Shown: in pieces, positions 1-4,979 of the stretch
Numbering within the stretch: position 1 is the first letter of the stretch
How the letters are laid out: each line of letters starts with the position of its first letter
Assembly: GCA_947478315.1 (NCBI GenBank)
Contig: CANJWF010000074.1
Coordinates: forward strand, 1-6,258
DNA from: Sphingobacteriaceae bacterium
Lineage (GTDB): Bacteria > Bacteroidota > Bacteroidia > Sphingobacteriales > Sphingobacteriaceae
Direction of reading: 5' to 3'
Length of the DNA: 6,258 nucleotides
Notes under the pieces: model-generated
Database searches by the model: none
Told to the model about the DNA's origin: nothing
Seen by the model: only the letters and a program-made list of their open reading frames with translations
Position numbers and translations under genes: made by a program

Positions 1-1
1 A

Positions 2-265
2 GAATTGATTCAAATACAAACTCGTATGGAACAAATTGCACGGGGCGACAGGTTACCGCCGGATAAACACCGAGATATTACTCCCAAAAAAGACACTTTC
101 AGAGAGTACGAAATTAAAACTAAACATTTGAGAGTTTATACCTTTCATGATAGTGAAAATGGTCGTATAATAATACTTGGGGGTACTAAAAACTCCCAAA
201 AACGAGATATACCAAAATTTCGTGAGATGAAAAAGTTATACTTAAAAAATAAAACGTTATGCTGA
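2..265 (+). CDS. RelE/HigB-like toxin of a toxin-antitoxin-chaperone module, 5' end cut by window edge
   Basis: The frame is open to the left edge, so the N-terminus is missing; 87 residues remain of a family that is usually about 100-125 long. A TTG at 5-7 could be read as a start, but the sequence there looks like mid-protein, so I treat the gene as partial. The visible part has the look of RelE/ParE-superfamily mRNA interferases of the HigB/Gp49 type: a basic strand-rich core (FREYEIKTKHLRVYTF, about residues 34-49), a strand with IIILGGTKNSQK, and a lysine-rich C-terminal helix. Toxins of this kind cleave mRNA at the ribosome. The stop overlaps the start of the antitoxin gene by 7 bases, the normal tight coupling of such pairs. 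Toxin-before-antitoxin order is typical of HigBA. Family assignment is by recognition; which catalytic residues are intact cannot be judged from the fragment. Confidence 0.72.
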   Translation, partial: ELIQIQTRMEQIARGDRLPPDKHRDITPKKDTFREYEIKTKHLRVYTFHDSENGRIIILGGTKNSQKRDIPKFREMKKLYLKNKTLC

Positions 266-660
266 CTATCGATGAATTACACAAACAACCTGAATATTGG
301 ACTGATATCATTCAAAATGAGATTTATAGACAAGTGGTTGATTACATGGAAGAACATGACTTAAATCAAAACGAACTTGCAAACCAACTCGGAGTTTCAA
401 AAGGTTATGTTTCACAAATTTTGAAAGGAGATTGTAATTTTTCAATTAAAAAATTGGTTGAACTCTTTTTGATGATAGACAGAAAGCCTATTATAAGTGC
501 CATACCATCTCATAAACTGATAGCCGAAAACTATGTTATTGATGCATTCAATATGACTGTAAATGTGACATTGAATACGGAATTAAAACACGATTTTTCT
601 ATCGCATCGAATGACCATGGCAATGTAGCTATTTGGGAAGATATGAACATTGCTGCTTGA
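259..660 (+). CDS. XRE/HigA-like helix-turn-helix antitoxin with C-terminal extension
   Basis: This 133-residue protein has a helix-turn-helix of the XRE/Cro type at about residues 23-77. QNELANQLGVSKGYVSQILKG is a textbook example, with the recognition helix near residues 47-55. It would neutralise the upstream toxin and repress the shared promoter, which lies outside the window. After the HTH there is an extra tail of about 50 residues (84-133), hydrophobic and strand-like, with a late aromatic/acidic patch (VAIWEDM, 123-129). In the Mycobacterium tuberculosis HigB1-HigA1-Rv1957 system a similar C-terminal extension (the chaperone addiction region) makes the antitoxin unstable unless its SecB-like chaperone binds. 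I infer the same role here because a SecB-like gene follows after 5 bases. The ATG at 259 overlaps the toxin stop in the string ATGCTGA, which supports translational coupling and this start. The antitoxin call is firm; the function of the tail is inferred. Confidence 0.85.
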   Translation: MLTIDELHKQPEYWTDIIQNEIYRQVVDYMEEHDLNQNELANQLGVSKGYVSQILKGDCNFSIKKLVELFLMIDRKPIISAIPSHKLIAENYVIDAFNMTVNVTLNTELKHDFSIASNDHGNVAIWEDMNIAA

Positions 661-665
661 GATAT

Positions 666-1073
666 ATGGAAGAGCCAATCAATATTTCTATAAAAAAAAT
701 CAAAGATGTAGAATTTAGCATCAATACTACATCTTATTCTAGCGAAGGTTTCAGTAATAATTTCAATGTTAAAACACAATTTAATACGGAAAAATCTGAA
801 TTTGAAATTCGTATAACTTATGACATACTAGATATTCTAGATAAAAAACAATTGGCTCACATTATCGTATCCAATATTTTTGAAATCAAGAATATAGTTG
901 CGAACAAGATTCCAAATCAAGTTTTAATAACAATGCTAAGTTTATCCATTTCCCATACAAGAGCACTATTAGCAAAAAATACATCTGGAACAACATTAGA
1001 GCATTTATATATCCCAATAATCAATCCCACTAAACTAGCAACGGACGTGTTTGACTTACATCTTTCAAAGTAA
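666..1073 (+). CDS. SecB-like chaperone of a TAC toxin-antitoxin module
   Basis: This 135-residue protein has no catalytic motif but follows the order of SecB. There are beta strands up to about residue 75 (ISIKKIKDVEFSI; FNVKTQF; FEIRITYDIL; IIVSNIFEI). A proline-led long helix follows (IPNQVLITMLSLSISHTRALLAKNTSG, 82-108), then a YIPIINPTKLATDVF segment (115-129). This parallels SecB's helix, its LNLAPVNFDALF segment and its usual length of about 140-155. SecB is a cytosolic tetrameric chaperone. As third gene of a toxin-antitoxin operon the relative would fold and protect the antitoxin instead of serving general export. ATG 666 lies 5 bases after the antitoxin stop; a TTG at 633 inside the antitoxin gene is in frame but far less plausible. 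The gene is very A+T-rich (15 G+C of 60 at 661-720), unlike the arg genes. Similarity is remote and read by eye, so the family call is moderately sure; operon membership is more secure. Confidence 0.66.
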   Translation: MEEPINISIKKIKDVEFSINTTSYSSEGFSNNFNVKTQFNTEKSEFEIRITYDILDILDKKQLAHIIVSNIFEIKNIVANKIPNQVLITMLSLSISHTRALLAKNTSGTTLEHLYIPIINPTKLATDVFDLHLSK

Positions 1074-1082
1074 ATACATTGC
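1050..1082 (+). promoter_or_regulatory. Possible promoter for argD overlapping the chaperone stop codon
   Basis: TTTG at 1050-1053 and TACATTGC at 1075-1082 lie 21 bases apart. This is close to the Bacteroidota promoter layout (TTTG near -33, TAnnTTTG near -7), with the downstream box matching imperfectly. The same stretch also reads as TTGACT and TACATT, 18 bases apart, in the classical sigma-70 form. Transcription would begin around 1088-1090, giving a leader of about 25 bases before argD at 1115. If real, it lets argD be expressed separately from the toxin-antitoxin genes. Such short matches arise by chance in A+T-rich DNA. Confidence 0.3.
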
Positions 1083-1114
1083 ACAATAATAGCGGATACT
1101 CTTTTTTAAAATTC

Positions 1115-2257
1115 ATGCAATTATTCGACGTTTACCCAATTTTCGACATAGAGCCCGTAAAGGGTACAGGTTGTTATTTATGGGACCAACAGGGTACTCA
1201 ATATTTAGATTTATATGGCGGTCATGCTGTCATCTCAATCGGACACTCACATCCTCATTATATTCATCGCATCAGCGAACAATTAAACAAAATTGGATTC
1301 TATTCTAATTCGGTTCAAATAACCATTCAACAAGAACTTGCAAAAAAATTAGGAGAACTGTCTAATAAATCGGAATACCAGCTTTTTTTATGTAATTCTG
1401 GAGCAGAAGCAAATGAAAATGCTTTAAAATTAGCTTCATTTCATAATCAGAAGAAAAAAATTATTGCCTTTCAGGGCTCGTTTCACGGACGAACCTCATT
1501 AGCCGTAGCAGCAACCGACAATAAAAAACTCATTGCTCCCGTAAACGAAACCGAAAATGTTATTTTTCTGCCTTTCAACAACATAGAAACCCTACAAGAG
1601 ACTTTTCATCAACACGAAATTTCGTCAGTTATTATCGAAGGCGTGCAAGGTGTTGGGGGCATACAAATTGCCGATGCCGATTTTTTACGTGCTATACGCG
1701 AATGCTGTAATCAACACAACGCAGTATTTATTGCAGATTCAGTACAATGTGGATATGGACGAACTGGCACTTTCTTTTCACACGATCAAGCCAACGTTCA
1801 AGCCGACATCTACACCTTAGCAAAGGGCATGGGCAACGGATTTCCTGTAGCAGGCATTATGATTGCACCACATATAAAACCACAACAAGGCATTTTAGGA
1901 ACTACCTTTGGAGGCAACCATTTAGCCTGTGCCGCTGCCATGGCAGTATTAGAAGTAATGGAGCAAAATAACTTAGTAGCCAATGCCCACACCATGGGCG
2001 AATATCTAATGCAACAAATCCGAAACATTCAGCACCCAGCGATAAAGGAAGTAAGAGGCAAAGGACTGATGGTAGGCGTAGAACTAGAACAAGGCGACGA
2101 AATTCGCAAACGTCTGTTATTCGAACATCACGTTTTCACAGGTTCAGCCAACAATAAAAATGTAATTCGCCTACTACCTGCACTTAACATTACCCACAAC
2201 GAGATAAACCAATTCTTAGAGGCATTTCGTGCCTGTTTAGCCGTACAATACGCATGA
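1115..2257 (+). CDS. argD: Acetylornithine/succinylornithine aminotransferase (ArgD)
   Basis: A cytosolic PLP-dependent class III aminotransferase that converts N-acyl-glutamate semialdehyde plus glutamate to N-acylornithine and 2-oxoglutarate in arginine synthesis. At 380 residues it has normal family length. Visible motifs are the N-terminal DLYGGHAVISIGHSHP (32-47), the phosphate-binding NSGAEANENALK (94-105), SFHGRT (122-127), ADSVQCGYGRTG (207-218) with the cofactor-contacting Asp208, and TLAKGMGNGFP with the Schiff-base Lys237. TFGGNHLACAA follows (264-274), and GKGLMVGVEL (316-324) comes near the C-terminus. The usual Glu after the Asp in D-E-V-Q is Ser here, probably a lineage variant. 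ATG 1115 is chosen because MQLFDVYPIFDIEP matches typical ArgD starts; a TTG at 1079 would add 12 residues with no family counterpart. The stop overlaps the argF' start by 4 bases (ATGA). Whether it prefers acetyl or succinyl substrate cannot be read from this sequence. Confidence 0.95.
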   Translation: MQLFDVYPIFDIEPVKGTGCYLWDQQGTQYLDLYGGHAVISIGHSHPHYIHRISEQLNKIGFYSNSVQITIQQELAKKLGELSNKSEYQLFLCNSGAEANENALKLASFHNQKKKIIAFQGSFHGRTSLAVAATDNKKLIAPVNETENVIFLPFNNIETLQETFHQHEISSVIIEGVQGVGGIQIADADFLRAIRECCNQHNAVFIADSVQCGYGRTGTFFSHDQANVQADIYTLAKGMGNGFPVAGIMIAPHIKPQQGILGTTFGGNHLACAAAMAVLEVMEQNNLVANAHTMGEYLMQQIRNIQHPAIKEVRGKGLMVGVELEQGDEIRKRLLFEHHVFTGSANNKNVIRLLPALNITHNEINQFLEAFRACLAVQYA

Positions 2258-3207
2258 ACCTATTTTTTTCCGTCAACAATGTAGTAAACCCTACAGCTTT
2301 AGCACAAGAAGCTATCGACCTCAAAAAACAACCTTTTGCTCACGAACAATTAGGTAAGCACAAAACCTTAGGACTCATTTTTCTAAATCCAAGTTTACGC
2401 ACTCGCCTAAGCACCCAAAAAGCAGCACTCAATTTAGGTATGAACGTGATGGTAATGAATTTAGACAAAGAAGGTTGGGCATTAGAAATGCGAGACAACG
2501 TAGTCATGAACGGCACCACGGTAGAGCATATTAAAGAAGCAGCAGCAGTAATGGGCCAATACTGCGATATTTTAGGTATCCGCTCATTCCCTTCCCTACA
2601 AGACCGAACCTCCGATTACAACGAAGAAGTCTTCAATAAATTTATCACCTACTGCGGCAAACCCGTTGTAAGTTTAGAATCAGCCACCTTACATCCTTTG
2701 CAAAGTTTAGCTGATTTAATTACCATAACCGAGTTACACAATAGCGCTAAAAAACCCAAAGTAGTGCTAACTTGGGCGCCACATATTAAACCACTACCGC
2801 AAGCCGTTGCCAACTCTTTTTCAGAATGGATGTGCGCCGCAGAAGTAGATTTTGTCATTACGCATCCGAAAGGATATGAACTACACGAAGCCTATACAAA
2901 AGGTGCCACCATTACCCACCATCAAGAACAAGCGTTGGAACAAGCCGATTTTATTTATGTAAAAAATTGGTCGTCGTACCACGACTACGGAAAAGTGATA
3001 GGGGATTATCCCGAGTGGATGCTTTCTTTAGAACGATTAAAGAACACCAATAACGCAAAAATCATGCATTGCCTACCCGTTCGCAGAGGTCTAGAACTCG
3101 GACACGATGTGTTAGACAGCGACCGTTCTTTAGTGCTCAAACAAGCCGAAAACAGAATATACGCCGCACAAATTGTATTGAAAAAAATATTGGAAACACA
3201 ATCCTAA
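2254..3207 (+). CDS. argF': N-succinylornithine (or N-acetylornithine) carbamoyltransferase, ArgF' type
   Basis: Transfers the carbamoyl group of carbamoyl phosphate to an acylated ornithine, the step that replaces ordinary ornithine transcarbamylase in Bacteroidota and Xanthomonas. The 317 residues contain the carbamoyl-phosphate motif SLRTR (47-51), HPLQ (147-150) and HCLPVRR (272-278). They align without gaps through the first 100 residues with the Bacteroides fragilis succinylornithine enzyme as I remember it (SLRTRLSTQKAALNLGMNV shared). Trp75 and the following loop reach into the neighbouring subunit of the trimer in this family. Position 90, which decides substrate choice (Pro in the succinyl enzyme, Glu in the Xanthomonas acetyl enzyme), is Val here (NGTTVEH), favouring succinylornithine. 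Start ATG 2254 lies inside the argD stop (ATGA), so translation is probably coupled. The family call is firm; the succinyl preference is inference. Confidence 0.94.
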   Translation: MNLFFSVNNVVNPTALAQEAIDLKKQPFAHEQLGKHKTLGLIFLNPSLRTRLSTQKAALNLGMNVMVMNLDKEGWALEMRDNVVMNGTTVEHIKEAAAVMGQYCDILGIRSFPSLQDRTSDYNEEVFNKFITYCGKPVVSLESATLHPLQSLADLITITELHNSAKKPKVVLTWAPHIKPLPQAVANSFSEWMCAAEVDFVITHPKGYELHEAYTKGATITHHQEQALEQADFIYVKNWSSYHDYGKVIGDYPEWMLSLERLKNTNNAKIMHCLPVRRGLELGHDVLDSDRSLVLKQAENRIYAAQIVLKKILETQS

Positions 3208-3269
3208 AATTATTTATATACCCCCAAACACAAGCCCTTATTTTCGACCCAATACGCTTACCCTAAAAC

Positions 3270-4067
3270 ATGGAAAAAATTCACGTCATCAAAATTGGAG
3301 GCAATGTAATAGACCACCCCGAAAAATTACGTAGCTTCTTAGCCGATTTTTCGCATCTAAAAGGAATGAAAATTTTAGTGCACGGAGGAGGGAAAATTGC
3401 AACTGAAATGAGCAAAACACTCGGCATCGTCCCTCAAATGGTAGATGGCAGACGCATTACCGACGATGAAACACTCAAAGTAGTTACCATGATTTATGCA
3501 GGACTCATCAACAAAAACATCGTGGCGCAACTACAAACCTTACATTGCAATGCCATCGGACTTTGCGGTGCTGATGGTAATTTAATTCCCGCTCAAAAAC
3601 GGATTAAAGGCGATATCGACTATGGCTGGGTGGGCGACCCAATAGAAATAAAAGAACCTCATCCGCTTTTAACCGCCTTGCTAAAAGAAAATACAGTACC
3701 CGTATTTCCTGCTATTACCCACGACCAACAAGGACATTTACTCAACACCAATGCCGACACCATCGCCGCTACCTTAGCCATTCGCTTAGCAAGTTCTTTT
3801 GAAACACACCTCGTTTACTGTTTCGAAAAAAAAGGTGTTTTAAAAGATGTAAACGACGAAAATTCTGTAATCCATTTTATCGACCCCCATCATTTCCAAC
3901 AACTTAAGCAAGAGCATATTATTTTTGAGGGCATGATTCCTAAATTAGAAAATGCCTTTGATGCCATTCATAAAGGAGTTAAAACCGTACGCATCGGTTT
4001 AGCAGACGACCTGTTACAACTCAATCAAGGAGAAAATTTCGGAACCTGCCTAAAACCCCTCGCATGA
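3270..4067 (+). CDS. argB: N-acetylglutamate kinase (ArgB; possibly acts on N-succinylglutamate)
   Basis: An amino-acid-kinase-fold enzyme that phosphorylates the side-chain carboxylate of N-acylglutamate with ATP, the step before reduction by ArgC. Its 265 residues are close to the E. coli length of 258. Motifs in order are IKIGGN with Lys8 (7-12), the glycine-rich VHGGGK (37-42), VDGRRITD with the substrate-binding Arg (58-65), LLNTNADTIAA (157-167) with the Asp163 region, EKKGVLKD (186-193) and EGMIPKLENA with Lys225 (220-229). The start is well fixed: an in-frame TAA at 3264-3266 sits just upstream of ATG 3270. It follows argF' after 62 bases with no hairpin that I can see, so the three arg genes are probably one transcript. 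Its stop overlaps the next small gene by 4 bases. If ArgF' really uses succinylornithine, this kinase should accept succinylglutamate. Confidence 0.94.
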   Translation: MEKIHVIKIGGNVIDHPEKLRSFLADFSHLKGMKILVHGGGKIATEMSKTLGIVPQMVDGRRITDDETLKVVTMIYAGLINKNIVAQLQTLHCNAIGLCGADGNLIPAQKRIKGDIDYGWVGDPIEIKEPHPLLTALLKENTVPVFPAITHDQQGHLLNTNADTIAATLAIRLASSFETHLVYCFEKKGVLKDVNDENSVIHFIDPHHFQQLKQEHIIFEGMIPKLENAFDAIHKGVKTVRIGLADDLLQLNQGENFGTCLKPLA

Positions 4068-4267
4068 TGAACTTTTTTAACATCAAAACCACTTGGTCTA
4101 ATGCCGAATTAATACCTCTTAAACTTTGCATAGCAAGTGCTTATGTAATCTTAGGTACTTATTTTCATGATTTTTTTAAAGATTACTATACCCCTATTCT
4201 CCTACTTTTCGCCATTACGGTTAGTTGGTCAGTCTATCAATGGTTTCAAAAGATGAAATCCACATGA
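4064..4267 (+). CDS. Small two-helix membrane protein, function unknown
   Basis: A 67-residue protein with two predicted membrane-spanning helices, about residues 17-34 (IPLKLCIASAYVILGTYF) and 43-60 (TPILLLFAITVSWSVYQW). A short charged/aromatic connector (HDFFKDYY) separates them, and the C-terminus is basic (QKMKST). By the positive-inside rule the C-terminus would face the cytoplasm, so both ends would be inside. I do not recognise a named family. Its ATG overlaps the argB stop as ATGA; a second ATG at 4067 would give one residue fewer and a 1-base overlap. The overlap with argB argues that it is expressed with the arginine genes, but nothing in the sequence links it to arginine chemistry. 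The clean hydrophobic pattern makes it more likely to be a real gene than a chance frame. Confidence 0.7.
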   Translation: MMNFFNIKTTWSNAELIPLKLCIASAYVILGTYFHDFFKDYYTPILLLFAITVSWSVYQWFQKMKST

Positions 4268-4410
4268 GCGAGCTCTCTCCAACCGACGATGACACTGAAG
4301 GGTCAAGATGTCCTTATGAAAAGAGAAACACAACTAAACACATCGAAAAGGCAAAACGAAATACGACACTACCAACTTTAATGACCATTCGATGTCGCCT
4401 TGTGTGTTAG
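4264..4410 (+). CDS. Doubtful 48-codon frame after the small membrane protein
   Basis: An ATG at 4264 overlaps the preceding stop as ATGA, the third such junction in this run, and opens 48 codons ending in TAG at 4408-4410. The peptide is polar and charged (MSELSPTDDDTEG, then lysine/arginine/threonine-rich, ending RCRLVC), with no domain, signal or membrane segment that I recognise. Its second half lies across an inverted repeat at 4340-4395, more like untranslated DNA than a folded protein. It may be a coupled small protein, the remnant of a longer gene, or chance. I favour chance or remnant. Confidence 0.2.
   Translation: MSELSPTDDDTEGSRCPYEKRNTTKHIEKAKRNTTLPTLMTIRCRLVC
4340..4395. repeat. 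8-base perfect inverted repeat between the arg run and the peroxidase gene
   Basis: ACATCGAA at 4340-4347 is the exact reverse complement of TTCGATGT at 4388-4395, with 40 bases between. A competing set of shorter pairings uses overlapping bases: CGACA with TGTCG, AAGG with CCTT and ACACA with TGTGT. A T-run (4417-4422) lies 21 bases downstream. It could be part of a transcript end for the arg run or an operator for the peroxidase gene. The long loop and distant T-run make it a poor classical terminator. Confidence 0.3.
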
Positions 4411-4444
4411 AATAGCTTTTTTATGACCAGTTAATTATTTTCAG

Positions 4445-4957
4445 ATGAAAATCATTTTGCTAACACTATTACTCAATTTCACCATGCTTCATTCATCCGT
4501 ATATCAGTTTACTTTCAACAGCATTGATGGGGAAGCTATTTCGTTAGCTCGTTTCAAAGGAAAGAAGATATTGATTGTAAATACAGCATCTAAATGTGGT
4601 TACACACCACAATACGAAGAACTAGAAAAATTACATCAATTGTATAAAAACAAATTGGTAATTATCGGATTCCCTGCCAACAACTTCTTGTGGCAAGAAC
4701 CAGGAAACAACCAACAAATTAAAGAATTTTGTACGCGCAAATATGGCGTGTCTTTTATTCTTTCAGAAAAAATAGACGTAAAAGGTGCTAAAATTCACCC
4801 CTTATTCAAATGGTTAATTGAGCAAGATAATCCCGATTTTAAGGATAGCATCAAATGGAATTTCGAGAAATTTTTACTCGATGAAAATGGCAAACTCATC
4901 CATCGATATCGGTCAAAAGTAAGCCCACTTTCTCCATTAATTGTTGAGCAGCTATAA
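4445..4957 (+). CDS. Glutathione-peroxidase-family thiol peroxidase, probably exported
   Basis: A thioredoxin-fold peroxidase reducing hydrogen peroxide or lipid hydroperoxides, 170 residues including an N-terminal hydrophobic segment (residues 1-18, MKIILLTLLLNFTMLHSS) that looks like a secretion signal. The catalytic tetrad is present: Cys51 in NTASKCGYTPQY, Gln84 in LWQEPG, and Trp138-Asn139 in WNFEKFL. Cys replaces the selenocysteine of animal enzymes. The FPxNQF motif reads FPANNF (76-81). A further Cys96 (KEFCTRKYGVSF) sits in the region that carries the resolving cysteine of thioredoxin-dependent members, so thioredoxin-like proteins are more likely donors than glutathione. An in-frame TGA at 4424-4426 and the good signal support ATG 4445. 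It stands 177 bases from the frame upstream, so it probably has its own promoter, and it ends 5 bases from the convergent radA stop. Family is certain; export is likely. Confidence 0.93.
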   Translation: MKIILLTLLLNFTMLHSSVYQFTFNSIDGEAISLARFKGKKILIVNTASKCGYTPQYEELEKLHQLYKNKLVIIGFPANNFLWQEPGNNQQIKEFCTRKYGVSFILSEKIDVKGAKIHPLFKWLIEQDNPDFKDSIKWNFEKFLLDENGKLIHRYRSKVSPLSPLIVEQL

Positions 4958-4979
4958 TAATTTTAGCCAAACAATTTTT
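4939..4979 (+). terminator. Possible weak terminator for the peroxidase gene
   Basis: AATTGTT (4939-4945) pairs with AACAATT (4970-4976), and within it GCTA (4951-4954) pairs with TAGC (4964-4967) around a 9-base loop. Unpaired bases (5 and 2) separate the two stems. T-residues continue to 4979. The structure spans the peroxidase stop and the radA stop. It is A+T-rich and imperfect, so strength is doubtful; there is no matching T-run for the opposite direction. Confidence 0.33.

Noticed and set aside
633..665. TTG-initiated upstream extension of the SecB-like gene by 11 codons
   Set aside because: It lies inside the antitoxin gene, and ATG 666, five bases after the antitoxin stop, gives a natural start.
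531..779. 82-codon antisense frame across the antitoxin/chaperone junction
   Set aside because: Shadow of two overlapping real genes; no domain, and low-complexity A+T-driven composition.
827..839. Near-palindrome CTAGATATTCTAG as an operator or attachment site
   Set aside because: It sits inside the chaperone coding region, is single, and is easily made by chance in A+T-rich DNA.
1079..1114. TTG-initiated 12-residue extension of argD
   Set aside because: ArgD proteins typically begin at the MxLFDVYP-like sequence encoded from 1115; the extra residues match nothing in the family.
1747..2028. Open frames in other phases inside argD, on both strands
   Set aside because: They lie wholly within a strongly supported coding region and have no recognisable protein features.
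2649..2858. 69-codon antisense frame inside argF'
   Set aside because: Shadow of argF'; no features of its own.
3069..3266. 65-codon frame overlapping the end of argF' and the gap before argB
   Set aside because: Arginine-rich nonsense-like translation, mostly within argF' in another phase; the part in the 62-base gap has no motif.
4413..4420. TAGCTTTT as a Bacteroidota -7 box for the peroxidase gene
   Set aside because: No TTTG or TTG lies at a suitable distance upstream (the nearest TTG at 4400 leaves only 10 bases), so I did not call a promoter.
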